NCBI GenBank assembly: GCA_022711405.1
Contig: JAKLFC010000002.1
Coordinates: 371,772 to 435,771, forward strand
Origin: Bacteroidota bacterium
Lineage (GTDB): Bacteria > Bacteroidota > Bacteroidia > Bacteroidales > JAGONC01
Direction of reading: 5' to 3'
Length of the DNA: 64,000 nt
Positions 53,967 through 63,286 of the stretch are shown here, in pieces. Made by a program: the position numbers and the translations under genes. The notes beneath the pieces were generated by a model. It did no database searches. It was not told the DNA's origin and saw only the letters and a list, made by a program, of their open reading frames with translations. The first letter of the stretch is position 1; each line of letters starts with the position of its first letter.

Positions 53967-55886
53967 ATGACGAAACTAGATTCCAAAATACCACAGGGTC
54001 CTCTGGCCGAAAAATGGACCCATTATAAGGAACACGCCCGGCTTGTGAATCCTGCCAACCGTAAGAAGCTGGACATCATTGTGGTGGGTACCGGCATTGC
54101 AGGCAGTTCGGCTGCCGCCACGCTGGGTGAGATGGGGTACAATGTAAAGGTTTTCTGTTATCAGGATATGCCCCGGAGGGCCCATTCGGTGGCAGCGCAG
54201 GGCGGGATCAATGCGGCAAAGAACTACAAGAACGATGGCGACAGTGTCTACCGGTTGTTTTACGACATGATCAAGGGGGGCGATTACCGTTCACGGGAGG
54301 CAAATGTATACCGTGCCGCTGAGGTGAGCAATGCATCCATTGATCAGCTGGTTGCACAGGGGGTACCTTTTGCGCGGGAATATGGCGGAACGCTGGCGAA
54401 CCGTTCCTTTGGCGGTGTCCAGGTCTCACGCACCTTCTATGCCCAGGGGCAGACAGGGCAGCAGGTGTTGCTGGGCTGCTATTCGGGATTGTGCCGCCAG
54501 GTAGACCAGGGAATGGTAACAATGTATGCCCGGAGGGATGTGCTGGATATTGTGATCATCGACGGTAAGGCAAGAGGCATTGTGGCGAGGAACCTTGTCA
54601 CCGGGGAGATTGAGCGGCATGCCGCCCATGCCGTGGTGCTGGCCACCGGAGGCTATGGAACCATTTATTATCTTTCCACGCTGGCTGTCAATTCCAATGC
54701 GACCGCTGCCTGGGCAGCCTATAAACGGGGAGCCTTCTTCGGTAATCCGAGCTTTGTTCAGATACATCCAACCAGCCTGCCGGTGCTGAATGAATACCAG
54801 TCGAAGCTAACCCTGATGTCGGAATCCCTTCGCAACGACGGGCGCATCTGGGTGCCGAAGGACAAGGAAGACAAGCGACACCCCAACAATATTCCTGAGG
54901 AGGACAGAGATTACTACCTGGAGCGCAGGTATCCGGCCTACGGCAATCTGGTGCCCAGGGATGTGGGCTCCCGTGCTGCCAAGGAACGCTGCGATGCAGG
55001 ATATGGCGTGGGCCCCACAGGCCTGTCGGTATACCTGGACTTCAAGGACGCGATCCTGAAGCAGGGCAAGAAGGCCATTGCGGCCAAGTACGGAAATCTT
55101 TTTGAACTCTACCATCGCGTCACGGGGAGCGATCCCTATGAAGAACCCATGCGCATCTACCCTGCAGGGCACTATACCATGGGAGGCCTGTGGGTGGATT
55201 ATGGACTGATGACCACCATCAGCGGGCTTTTTGCCATCGGGGAGTCCAATTTTTCGGATCATGGCGCCAACAGGCTGGGGGCCTCTTCCCTGATGCAGTG
55301 CGCCGGTGACGGTTATTTCATCCTTCCGTATACCATCAGCGACTTCCTCGCCGGTGAGATCCGTACCCCGCGTATTTCCACCGACAACAAGGCGTTTGAG
55401 GAGGCAGAGAAAACTGTCGCCGAAAGGATTGATAAGCTGTTGAAGGTCAACGGGAAAAAAACAGCCCTGTCGTTCCATAAACGATTGGGCAACATCATGT
55501 GGAACTATTGCGGGATGGCACGCAACGAAGCAGGTCTTCAGAAAGCCTATGGCATGGTGGAAGAACTGGAAAAGGAATTCTGGAAGGATGTCAGGGTACC
55601 GGGCACTTCCCGGGAACTGAACCAGGAGCTGGAAAAAGCCATTCGCGTGGCTGATTTTTTCGGCCTTGCCAGGTTGATGATCACCGATGGCCTGGACCGA
55701 AAGGAGTCATGCGGGGCTCATTTCCGCGAGGAGAGCCAGACCGGTTCCGGAGAAGCCAAACGCATCGATTCACAGTATTCCTACGTTGCGGCCTGGGAAT
55801 ATACAGGCGACGGCAGTGCACCGGTACTGCATAAGGAACCGCTGGTCTTTGAAAATGTCGAATTAAAGGAAAGAAGCTATCAATAA
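53967..55886 (+). CDS. sdhA: Succinate dehydrogenase/fumarate reductase flavoprotein subunit
   Basis: 639 residues from ATG 53967 ([17 protein letters not shown]), 16 nt after the sdhC stop. FAD-binding motif [22 protein letters not shown], covalent-FAD His in [18 protein letters not shown], active-site region HPTSLPV and the C-terminal [12 protein letters not shown] are all present. It catalyses succinate/fumarate interconversion on the cytoplasmic face of the membrane. The length (~640) is that of the epsilon/Bacteroidota-type enzyme. Confidence 0.96.
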   Translation: MTKLDSKIPQGPLAEKWTHYKEHARLVNPANRKKLDIIVVGTGIAGSSAAATLGEMGYNVKVFCYQDMPRRAHSVAAQGGINAAKNYKNDGDSVYRLFYDMIKGGDYRSREANVYRAAEVSNASIDQLVAQGVPFAREYGGTLANRSFGGVQVSRTFYAQGQTGQQVLLGCYSGLCRQVDQGMVTMYARRDVLDIVIIDGKARGIVARNLVTGEIERHAAHAVVLATGGYGTIYYLSTLAVNSNATAAWAAYKRGAFFGNPSFVQIHPTSLPVLNEYQSKLTLMSESLRNDGRIWVPKDKEDKRHPNNIPEEDRDYYLERRYPAYGNLVPRDVGSRAAKERCDAGYGVGPTGLSVYLDFKDAILKQGKKAIAAKYGNLFELYHRVTGSDPYEEPMRIYPAGHYTMGGLWVDYGLMTTISGLFAIGESNFSDHGANRLGASSLMQCAGDGYFILPYTISDFLAGEIRTPRISTDNKAFEEAEKTVAERIDKLLKVNGKKTALSFHKRLGNIMWNYCGMARNEAGLQKAYGMVEELEKEFWKDVRVPGTSRELNQELEKAIRVADFFGLARLMITDGLDRKESCGAHFREESQTGSGEAKRIDSQYSYVAAWEYTGDGSAPVLHKEPLVFENVELKERSYQ

Positions 55887-55901
55887 TAAACGATATCCAT
55901 C

Positions 55902-56657
55902 ATGAAAGTAAGGCTCAAGATCTGGCGCCAGCCAAATGCCACTGCAAAAGGAAAGTTTGTCACGTACGACATGGACAGCGTATCCCCTGAAATGTCGTTT
56001 CTGGAAATGCTGGATTCACTCAACGGGATGCTGGTTGAAAAAGGAGAGATGCCCGTGGCATTCGAGCATGATTGCAGGGAGGGGATCTGCGGCAGCTGTG
56101 GATTGTATATCAATGGATACCCCCATGGGCCGCAGAAACTGGCCACCACCTGTCATTTGTACATGCGTGTTTTCAGGGATGGGCAGACGATTGTGGTGGA
56201 ACCATGGCGCGCCAGGCCATTCCCTGTGATCAGGGACCTGATCGTGGATCGCACCGCCCTGGAAAAGATACTGGTCGCAGGAGGATATGTCTCGGTGGAT
56301 ACCGGTCAGGCCACAGAGTCCAACACCACAAAGGTATCAAAGGAGCATGCCGACGAGGCGTACGATTCAGCAGTCTGCATCGGCTGCGGAGCCTGCGTGG
56401 CGGCATGCAAGAATGCCTCCGCCATGCTGTTCGTCTCGGCCAAGGTGTCACAGTTTGCCCTGCTCCCCCAGGGAAAGGTGGAAGCCAAGCGCCGTGTACA
56501 GCGGATGGTGGCCCGAATGGACGAACTGGGATTCGGCAACTGCACCAACTCGTATGCCTGCGAGGCCGAATGCCCCAAAGGGATCAGGATCACCAACATT
56601 GCGCGGATGAACCGCGAATTCTGGAAAGCCAAGGTCTGCGGACAAAAGACTGTATAA
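55902..56657 (+). CDS. sdhB: Succinate dehydrogenase/fumarate reductase iron-sulfur subunit
   Basis: 251 residues. The N-terminal ferredoxin domain has [15 protein letters not shown] and a fourth Cys in ATTCHL (2Fe-2S). The C-terminal domain has [15 protein letters not shown] and [15 protein letters not shown] for the 4Fe-4S and 3Fe-4S clusters. It passes electrons from SdhA to the cytochrome b558 anchor. 15 nt after sdhA. Its stop codon touches the start of a heptamer repeat tract. Confidence 0.96.
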   Translation: MKVRLKIWRQPNATAKGKFVTYDMDSVSPEMSFLEMLDSLNGMLVEKGEMPVAFEHDCREGICGSCGLYINGYPHGPQKLATTCHLYMRVFRDGQTIVVEPWRARPFPVIRDLIVDRTALEKILVAGGYVSVDTGQATESNTTKVSKEHADEAYDSAVCIGCGACVAACKNASAMLFVSAKVSQFALLPQGKVEAKRRVQRMVARMDELGFGNCTNSYACEAECPKGIRITNIARMNREFWKAKVCGQKTV

Positions 56658-56731
56658 TTGTCGATTGTCGATTGTCGATGTACAATGTTTAATGGGATTG
56701 ACAATTGACAATTGACAATTGACAATTGACA
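56657..56731. repeat. Two heptamer arrays: ATTGTCG x3 and ATTGACA x5
   Basis: ATTGTCG repeats three times (56657-56677), beginning on the last base of the sdhB stop codon. After 19 bp ATTGACA repeats five times (56697-56731). The array ends 4 bp before the holB start codon. ATTGTCG and ATTGACA share ATTGNC with the octamer array near 51.7 kb. Confidence 0.9.
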
Positions 56732-56735
56732 ATTC

Positions 56736-57875
56736 ATGAGATTTTCCTTTATCCACGGACAGGAAACTATCAGGCGCCGGCTGATCCAAACGGTGAAAGA
56801 GAGCCGCATCAGCCATGCGCAGCTGTTTTACGGGCCTGAAGGATCCGGCAAACTGGCGATGGCCATTGCCTATGCACAGTATATCAACTGCTCCGGCCGG
56901 ACAGGGGAGGATTCGTGTGGCCAATGCCCTTCCTGCCTCAAGTATGAAAAGCTCATTCATCCCGACCTTCATTTCATCCTTCCGGTGGCGGTCACGAAGA
57001 AGGTCACCAAAAATCCTGTCACGAGGGAGTTTTTGCCGGAATGGCGTGAATTGCTGATCAGCAGGGGATGTTATGTTTCACTCAACGACTGGTATGAGAA
57101 GATTAATATCGAGAACAAGCAGGCCATTATCAACGCCGATGATTGCAATGAGATCATCAGAACACTGAATTACAAAGCGTATGAAGCTGAGTACAAGGTG
57201 ATGATCATCTGGATGGTAGAAAAGCTTTATCACGCGGCGGCACCCAAGATCCTCAAGATCCTGGAAGAGCCCCCCGACAAGACCCTTTTTATTCTTATCA
57301 GCGCCAGCCATGATCAGATCATCTCCACGATCCTGTCGCGCACACAGCCTGTGAAATTTTTCAAGGCCGGCGATGCAGCAGTGCGTGAAGTGTTACGCTC
57401 CAGGGTGTCTAGCCCCGAAGAGGAATTGAATGCTGTGGTTCGCCAGGTGGACGGAAATCTGAACCTGGCTTACGGATGGAGTTCCGACCAGCAGGAAACG
57501 GATCTTTTTGAAAAGTTTGCCCAGTGGATGCGGCTTTGCTATCAGCAAAAAGCAGCCGGTCTGTCGGAATTCATTGAAGCCCTTACGGTGCAGGGAAGAG
57601 AACGGCAGAAAAACTTCCTTCAGTATGCTCTTCGCTTTATCAGGGAATGCCTGATGCTGCCGTATGGCGATCCGGCGCTCTCACGGCTTTCCCGTGCTGA
57701 AAATGACTTTGCCCGTAACTTTGCGCCGTTTATTCACCCGGCCAATGGAGTACTGTTTGCAGATGAACTGAACCGCGCCATGTTTCACATTGAACGCAAT
57801 GCCAATCCCTCCCTGTTGTTCATGGACCTGTCGCTGACCTTTGGTAAGCTGCTAAAAATGAAGCCCGGCAGATAA
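56736..57875 (+). CDS. holB: DNA polymerase III subunit delta'
   Basis: 379 residues. AAA+ clamp-loader subunit: Walker-A-type GPEGSGK (33-39), a four-Cys zinc module at Cys52, Cys61, Cys64 and Cys67, and the sensor region KILEEPPDKTLFILIS ... ILSRTQP. It works with the gamma/tau and delta subunits to load the beta clamp. The start codon directly follows a heptamer repeat array, so its ribosome-binding region is inside repeat DNA. It leads a run with the PSP1 gene, gldH and a class A PBP, a common Bacteroidota order. Confidence 0.92.
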   Translation: MRFSFIHGQETIRRRLIQTVKESRISHAQLFYGPEGSGKLAMAIAYAQYINCSGRTGEDSCGQCPSCLKYEKLIHPDLHFILPVAVTKKVTKNPVTREFLPEWRELLISRGCYVSLNDWYEKINIENKQAIINADDCNEIIRTLNYKAYEAEYKVMIIWMVEKLYHAAAPKILKILEEPPDKTLFILISASHDQIISTILSRTQPVKFFKAGDAAVREVLRSRVSSPEEELNAVVRQVDGNLNLAYGWSSDQQETDLFEKFAQWMRLCYQQKAAGLSEFIEALTVQGRERQKNFLQYALRFIRECLMLPYGDPALSRLSRAENDFARNFAPFIHPANGVLFADELNRAMFHIERNANPSLLFMDLSLTFGKLLKMKPGR

Positions 57876-57891
57876 TGATCAGTTAAATTTA

Positions 57892-57899
57892 TACCTTTG
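57892..57899 (+). promoter_or_regulatory. Possible -7 promoter element upstream of the PSP1 gene
   Basis: TACCTTTG matches TAnnTTTG, 19 nt before the PSP1-gene ATG, in the 43-bp gap after holB. No -33 match, so it may be fortuitous or an internal operon promoter. Confidence 0.35.
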
Positions 57900-57918
57900 C
57901 AGGCCGAAGGTTCATTCC

Positions 57919-59052
57919 ATGGAAGAGCAGATCAGTAATAACGGTGAAAAACCCTTTTTATCACGTGGCTGCAACCAGCCACCCCGCCTGCAGTACCATA
58001 ACGAGTCGGGGTATGCCCATGGTTGCAGTAAACTGGACAGTTATGACTGGCTCAAAGACATTGTCCTTCCAGAATCCCAGCTTAAATTTGACTGTATTGA
58101 GGTGCGCTTTAAGAACAGCAGGAAGGATTTTTACAGGATCCCCGAGGGTATGTGGTTCCATGCGGGCGACATTGTGGCCGTGGAGGCTTCTCCGGGGCAC
58201 GATATCGGGATCGTCACCCTGACGGGTGAGGTTGTCCGGATCCAGATGCACAGGAAAAGGATCAATCCTGCCTCTGAAGAGATGAAGAAAGTGTACCGCA
58301 AAGCCAGGATATCCGATATTGAAAAGTGGATCAGCGTGGTGGCCCAGGAAGACCAGACCATGCACAGGGCCCGGCGGATCGCCTCACGGATCGGATTGAA
58401 AATGAAGATCAATGATGTGGAGTACCAGGGCGACGGCACCAAGGCCATTTTTTATTACACGGCCGATGAAAGGGTCGACTTCAGGGAACTGATCAAGGTG
58501 CTGGCAGAGAACTTCAAGGTGAGGATCGAGATGCGCCAGATCGGTGTCAGGCAGGAATCCGGAAGACTGGGAGGGATCGGTACCTGCGGGAGGGAACTGT
58601 GCTGCTCGACATGGCTTACCGACTTCCGGTCGGTCAGCACCAATATGGCCCGCGTTCAGCAACTGTCGCCCAATCCGCAGAAACTGGCCGGGCAGTGCAG
58701 CAAGCTCAAATGCTGCCTCGGCTACGAATACGAAGTGTACCTCGATGCACTGAAACATTTCCCCAACAACGAAATCATCCTGAAAACCAAAAAAGGAGAA
58801 GCCGTTCACCAGAAGACAGATATTTTCAACCAGATCATGTGGTATTCCTATGTGGCGGATCCCAATAATCTGCTGGCCATTCCGGTCGAAAAGGTGAGCG
58901 AGATCATCGAACAGAACAGCAGGGGAAATTATCCTGACAAGCTGGAAGACTTCGCCAAGATAAAAGAACAAAAAGTAGACTTTGAAAATGTGGTTGGACA
59001 GGATGATCTCAGACGGTTTGACAGGGGAGATGAGATCTCGGTGGTTATTTAG
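57919..59052 (+). CDS. PSP1-domain protein (RicT/YaaT-like)
   Basis: 377 residues. The PSP1 domain covers about 55-260, with the Cys signature GGIGTCGRELCCSTWL and CSKLKCCLGYEYEVYLD, and the middle segment EYQGDGTKAIFYYTADERVDFRELIKVLA. Members include B. subtilis YaaT/RicT, part of an Fe-S-binding RNA-processing and development complex; yaaT is encoded next to holB there as well. The function in Bacteroidota is not established. Conserved neighbour of holB and gldH. Confidence 0.88.
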   Translation: MEEQISNNGEKPFLSRGCNQPPRLQYHNESGYAHGCSKLDSYDWLKDIVLPESQLKFDCIEVRFKNSRKDFYRIPEGMWFHAGDIVAVEASPGHDIGIVTLTGEVVRIQMHRKRINPASEEMKKVYRKARISDIEKWISVVAQEDQTMHRARRIASRIGLKMKINDVEYQGDGTKAIFYYTADERVDFRELIKVLAENFKVRIEMRQIGVRQESGRLGGIGTCGRELCCSTWLTDFRSVSTNMARVQQLSPNPQKLAGQCSKLKCCLGYEYEVYLDALKHFPNNEIILKTKKGEAVHQKTDIFNQIMWYSYVADPNNLLAIPVEKVSEIIEQNSRGNYPDKLEDFAKIKEQKVDFENVVGQDDLRRFDRGDEISVVI

Positions 59053-59104
59053 GGGATAAGGCACAAAGGTATATATCGAATTACTACCCCGTAGGGGTAT
59101 CAGT

Positions 59105-59569
59105 ATGGTAGCACATAAATATTTGATTGCTGGTGTGTTGGTGATGATCCTGTGTGCGTGTGATCCGAATCGGGTGTTCGACAGGAATGCGGCGGTAGAC
59201 CCCAAAGGATGGATCCCGCGTGACGGTAAGGAATTCAGGGTGGAGATCACCGACACCATCTCCATTTATAACCTGTACATCAGTCTCAGGCATACCAACG
59301 ATTACCCTTTCAGTAACATTTATTTTTTTGTTCTGTCGCGTTTCCCCGATGGCCAGCTTTACAGGGACACTGTTGAGTATGTGCTGGCTGATCCTTCTGG
59401 CAGATGGCTGGGAAAAGGACTTGGTAAAATAAAGGACAACCGGTATCCGTTTAGAAAGGGCATCCATCTGCCGGAAAAAGGAACCTATGTCTTCCGGATC
59501 GAACAAGCGATGAGGGAGAACTACCTCAAAGGGGTACACGATGTGGGATTGCGAATCGAAAGGTATTAA
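59105..59569 (+). CDS. gldH: Gliding motility lipoprotein GldH
   Basis: 154 residues with a lipoprotein leader (ILCAC, Cys19). The mature sequence DPNRVFDRNAAVDPKGW ... ISLRHTNDYPFSNIYFFV ... YPFRKGIHLPEKGTYVFRIEQAMRE matches GldH, required for gliding in Flavobacterium but also found in non-gliding Bacteroidales. Its position between the PSP1 gene and a PBP1A gene is the usual one. It supports, without proving, a T9SS-bearing organism, in line with the sorting domain of the first gene in the window. Confidence 0.85.
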   Translation: MVAHKYLIAGVLVMILCACDPNRVFDRNAAVDPKGWIPRDGKEFRVEITDTISIYNLYISLRHTNDYPFSNIYFFVLSRFPDGQLYRDTVEYVLADPSGRWLGKGLGKIKDNRYPFRKGIHLPEKGTYVFRIEQAMRENYLKGVHDVGLRIERY

Positions 59570-59575
59570 TGCCGT

Positions 59576-61849
59576 ATGGGAAAGCCTGCCATGAAGTCAA
59601 AGCAAACATCCGGGGACTCCAGAAAATACATTAAGAATTTTTGGATATTTTACTTTTCCGTCATTGTCTTCATCTTTTTACTATTCCTGATCATTTCCAT
59701 GGGGTGGCTTGGATTCATGCCATCGTTCGAAGAGCTTGAGAATCCAAGGAGCAATCTGGCATCAGAGATCATTTCGGCGGATCAGCAGATCCTTGGGACC
59801 TATTATATCGAGAACCGGTCGAACGTGACCTACCGGGAGATCTCCCCACATTTGATCAACGCCCTTCTGGCCACCGAGGATATACGCTTTTCTCGTCATT
59901 CTGGCATTGATTTCAAGGCCAATTTCCGGGTAGCCTTCGGATTGGTGACCGGGCAGGATATGGGTGGGGGGAGCACCATCACACAGCAGCTTGCCAAAAA
60001 TCTTTTTCCCCGCAAGCCCGATATCGGAAAGGCCGAGCTGGTGCTGTTCAAGCTGAAGGAATGGATCACGGCCACCAAGCTGGAGCGTAATTATACCAAG
60101 GAGGAAATCGCGGCGATGTACCTGAATTCGGTATCGTTTGGCAGCCAGGCCTTTGGTGCCAGGCTGGCATCACGAACCTTCTTCAACAAGGAACCCGTTG
60201 ACCTGACCATCGAGGAATCAGCCCTGCTGATCGGGATCCTGAAAGCCCCTTCCTATTACAGCCCGGTGAGGCACCCCGACAGGGCGCTGCAAAGGAGGGA
60301 AACAGTGCTGGGACAGATGAAAAAGTACGAATTCATCACCCAGGCACAGTACGACTCCATTCGGCAGTTGCCCCTTGATATGTCGAAGTACATGATCCTC
60401 GATCATACTTCCGGTATCGCTCAGTATTTCCGGGAAGCCATCCGGATCAAGCTGAACGAGTGGTGCGAAACGCATGAAAAGGCCGACGGAACACCCTACA
60501 ACCTGTACCAGGACGGGCTGAAGATCTATACCACCATCAACTCGGTGTATCAGCGGTACGCTGAAGAAGCAGTCAGGGAACACCTGAGCCGCGACATCCA
60601 GCCGGATTTTTACAAGCACTGGAAAAACGTGCCCAACGCTCCTTTTGTCTTCCCTGATTCTGATCCTGCCTCGGAGATCAAAAAGTTGATGACGCAGGCC
60701 ATGAAACGCAGCGACCGGTATCGCAACCTGAAAGAAGCAGGGACGCCCGACGATTCGATCCAGCTGGTTTTCAACACACGGATCCCCATGACGGTATTTT
60801 CGTGGAGTGGTCCCATTGATACGGTCATGAGCCCGATGGATTCCATCCGGTATTATAAGTACCTCTACCGCGCAGCCCTGATGTCGGTGGAACCGAATAC
60901 GGGCTTTGTAAGGGCCTATGTGGGAGGGCCGGATTTTAAATTTTTTCAGTACGATAATGTGACGGTGGGGAAGCGCCAGGTGGGTTCTACTTTCAAGCCT
61001 TTCCTGTACACCCTGGCGATGCAGGAAGGCGAGTTCTCCCCCTGTACGGAGGTTCCCAATATACCTTACAGCATCCAGCTGTACGACGGCAGTCTCTGGG
61101 AGCCCAAAAACACCTCTGAATACAAACTGGGTCAGATGATCAGCCTGAGGGAAGCCCTGGCACACTCCAACAACTGGATCTCTGCGTTTCTGATGAAGCA
61201 TTACTCGCCCGAAGCGGTCATCAAGATCGCCCAGAAGATGGGCGTTACCAGCGAGATTCCGGCTGTTTATTCCATTGCCCTTGGCTCTGCCGATCTATCG
61301 CTGTATGAAATGGTGGGAGCGCTCAACACCTTTGTCAACAAAGGCGTCTATATCGAGCCGATCTTCATCACCCGCATCGAAGACGGATATGGCAATGTGC
61401 TGGAAAGGTTCATTCCCAGGATCAATGAGGCCATGAGCGAGGAAACCGCCTACCTGATGATCGAGCTGATGAAAGGCGTAGTGCAGACGGGCACAGGGAT
61501 CCGGTTGCGCTACAAGTACGGATTCACCAATCCCATCGCCGGCAAGACCGGAACCACGCAGAATCAGTCGGACGGATGGTTCATCGGTATGACGCCGGAA
61601 CTGGTGACCGGGATATGGGCAGGCTGCGAGGACCGCGCCGCACATTTCCGGTCGCTGACCCTCGGACAGGGTGCCAATACCGCATTACCGATCTGGGCCA
61701 TCTATATGAAAAAAATATACGGCGACCCCAACCTTCATGTCTCCACCGGAGATTTTGAAAAACCGCTGCACCCCCTCTCTGTGAACATTGACTGCACAGG
61801 TGGACAGGGTACGGGAAAACAAGGGAGTTATGGCGAGGATGAGTTTTAG
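59576..61849 (+). CDS. Penicillin-binding protein 1A (class A: transglycosylase-transpeptidase)
   Basis: 757 residues from ATG 59576; ATG 59591 is possible. One membrane anchor (~25-47), then a GT51 glycosyltransferase with Glu101 in ATEDIRFSRHSG and GGSTITQQLAKNLFPR, then a transpeptidase with Ser471 in GSTFK, SNN at the second motif and KTGTT at the third. It polymerises and cross-links peptidoglycan. 6 nt after gldH. Confidence 0.95.
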   Translation: MGKPAMKSKQTSGDSRKYIKNFWIFYFSVIVFIFLLFLIISMGWLGFMPSFEELENPRSNLASEIISADQQILGTYYIENRSNVTYREISPHLINALLATEDIRFSRHSGIDFKANFRVAFGLVTGQDMGGGSTITQQLAKNLFPRKPDIGKAELVLFKLKEWITATKLERNYTKEEIAAMYLNSVSFGSQAFGARLASRTFFNKEPVDLTIEESALLIGILKAPSYYSPVRHPDRALQRRETVLGQMKKYEFITQAQYDSIRQLPLDMSKYMILDHTSGIAQYFREAIRIKLNEWCETHEKADGTPYNLYQDGLKIYTTINSVYQRYAEEAVREHLSRDIQPDFYKHWKNVPNAPFVFPDSDPASEIKKLMTQAMKRSDRYRNLKEAGTPDDSIQLVFNTRIPMTVFSWSGPIDTVMSPMDSIRYYKYLYRAALMSVEPNTGFVRAYVGGPDFKFFQYDNVTVGKRQVGSTFKPFLYTLAMQEGEFSPCTEVPNIPYSIQLYDGSLWEPKNTSEYKLGQMISLREALAHSNNWISAFLMKHYSPEAVIKIAQKMGVTSEIPAVYSIALGSADLSLYEMVGALNTFVNKGVYIEPIFITRIEDGYGNVLERFIPRINEAMSEETAYLMIELMKGVVQTGTGIRLRYKYGFTNPIAGKTGTTQNQSDGWFIGMTPELVTGIWAGCEDRAAHFRSLTLGQGANTALPIWAIYMKKIYGDPNLHVSTGDFEKPLHPLSVNIDCTGGQGTGKQGSYGEDEF

Positions 61850-61860
61850 CAGGATCTGAT

Positions 61861-63282
61861 ATGGTATTCAGCAGCAGCCTCTTCATCTTTTATTTTCTGC
61901 CCGTCTTTTTACTGGCATATTACCTGGCCGACAAACGGTACAAGAACATCATCCTGCTGGTGGCAAGCATCTTTTTCTATGCATGGGGCGCACCAACGTT
62001 CATTTTCATCGTACTGGCTTCCATCACCCTGGATTTTTACCTGGTCAGATGGATGCACCGGAGCACAGGCAGGAAGAGAAAACAGATCGTTACCCTGTCG
62101 GTCATTCACAACATTGCCCTCCTGGGCTATTTCAAGTACGCCAATTTTTTTATCGATAACCTGAACAGCATCCTGCAAAGTGCCGGGGCAGGAGAAATTT
62201 CATGGGCAGGAGTGGCCCTTCCCATTGGCATCTCCTTTTTCACTTTCCAGAAAATGACCTACCCCATTGATGTGTACCGCAAGGTGCATGAGCCCCTCGG
62301 TAATGTCTGGGATTTCGCCATGTACATCCTGATGTTCCCTCAGCTGATCGCCGGACCCATCGTACGGTATGTGGAGGTGGCCGACCAGATCAACGATCGT
62401 CATGCCAACGAGACCCTGGATAACCGGCTGACAGGATTTTTCAGGTTTACCATTGGCCTGGCCAAAAAGGTGCTGATTGCCAATGTATTAGGTGAATATG
62501 TGGACAAGGTTTTTGCTCTTTCTCCCACCGAGCTGACCACACCCCTGGCATGGATCGGCGTAGTAGCGTATGCCTTCCAGATCTATTACGATTTTTCAGG
62601 ATACTCGGATATGGCCATCGGACTGGGCAGGATGACCGGATTTGATTTCCCGGAGAACTTCAACAATCCCTACATATCGCAGAGCATTTCCGAGTTCTGG
62701 CGCAGGTGGCACATGACCCTGGGCCGCTTCATGAAGGACTATCTGTACATTCCGCTCGGAGGGAACCGTGTTACCACGCAAAGGATGTATTTCAACCTGT
62801 GGCTGGTGTTTCTCCTTTCCGGCCTCTGGCACGGGGCGGCCTGGAATTTTGTGGTCTGGGGCGCCTTCCACGGGACATTCCTGGTCCTCGACCGCCTTTT
62901 CCTTTTAAGAGTTTATAAGAAGATCGGGAAAATACCCAGCATTGTCATCACGTTCATCATCACCCTCACCGGCTGGGTGCTTTTCAGGTCGGATGGCCTT
63001 CCTGCAGCCTGGACATACCTGCAGCAGATGTTCTCCTTTGATTTTACCACCTCATCATTTGCCTTTGATCCGAGGTTCTGGGCCATGCTGGTACTGGGAG
63101 CACTGTTTGCCTTCTTCGGCGGATTCAGGACAATAGAAGCCTGGCAGGTGAGGATCTTCGGTAAGGAACAGAATGACCGGATCATCCTGGCCATGGCCGC
63201 AGCCGGACTCCTTCTGCTGATCATAAGCGCCAGCTCCATCACTTCCCAGGGATTCAATCCATTCATCTATTTTCGTTTTTGA
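61861..63282 (+). CDS. MBOAT-family membrane-bound O-acyltransferase (AlgI-like)
   Basis: 473 residues with about 11-12 membrane helices. The MBOAT core shows FPQLIAGPIVRY, FSGYSDMAIGLGRMTGFDFPENFNNPY, SEFWRRWHMTLGRFMKDYLYIPLGG and the catalytic His324 in SGLWHGAAWNF. AlgI-type proteins pass acetyl groups across the inner membrane for O-acetylation of a polysaccharide by a periplasmic partner. The next gene encodes such a partner. The polysaccharide is unknown; alginate is not implied. Confidence 0.93.
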   Translation: MVFSSSLFIFYFLPVFLLAYYLADKRYKNIILLVASIFFYAWGAPTFIFIVLASITLDFYLVRWMHRSTGRKRKQIVTLSVIHNIALLGYFKYANFFIDNLNSILQSAGAGEISWAGVALPIGISFFTFQKMTYPIDVYRKVHEPLGNVWDFAMYILMFPQLIAGPIVRYVEVADQINDRHANETLDNRLTGFFRFTIGLAKKVLIANVLGEYVDKVFALSPTELTTPLAWIGVVAYAFQIYYDFSGYSDMAIGLGRMTGFDFPENFNNPYISQSISEFWRRWHMTLGRFMKDYLYIPLGGNRVTTQRMYFNLWLVFLLSGLWHGAAWNFVVWGAFHGTFLVLDRLFLLRVYKKIGKIPSIVITFIITLTGWVLFRSDGLPAAWTYLQQMFSFDFTTSSFAFDPRFWAMLVLGALFAFFGGFRTIEAWQVRIFGKEQNDRIILAMAAAGLLLLIISASSITSQGFNPFIYFRF

Positions 63283-63286
63283 TCCA

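Noticed and set aside
59064..59071. Minus-strand TACCTTTG promoter-like octamer
   Set aside because: No minus-strand gene starts to its left; it lies in the gap between the PSP1 gene and gldH.
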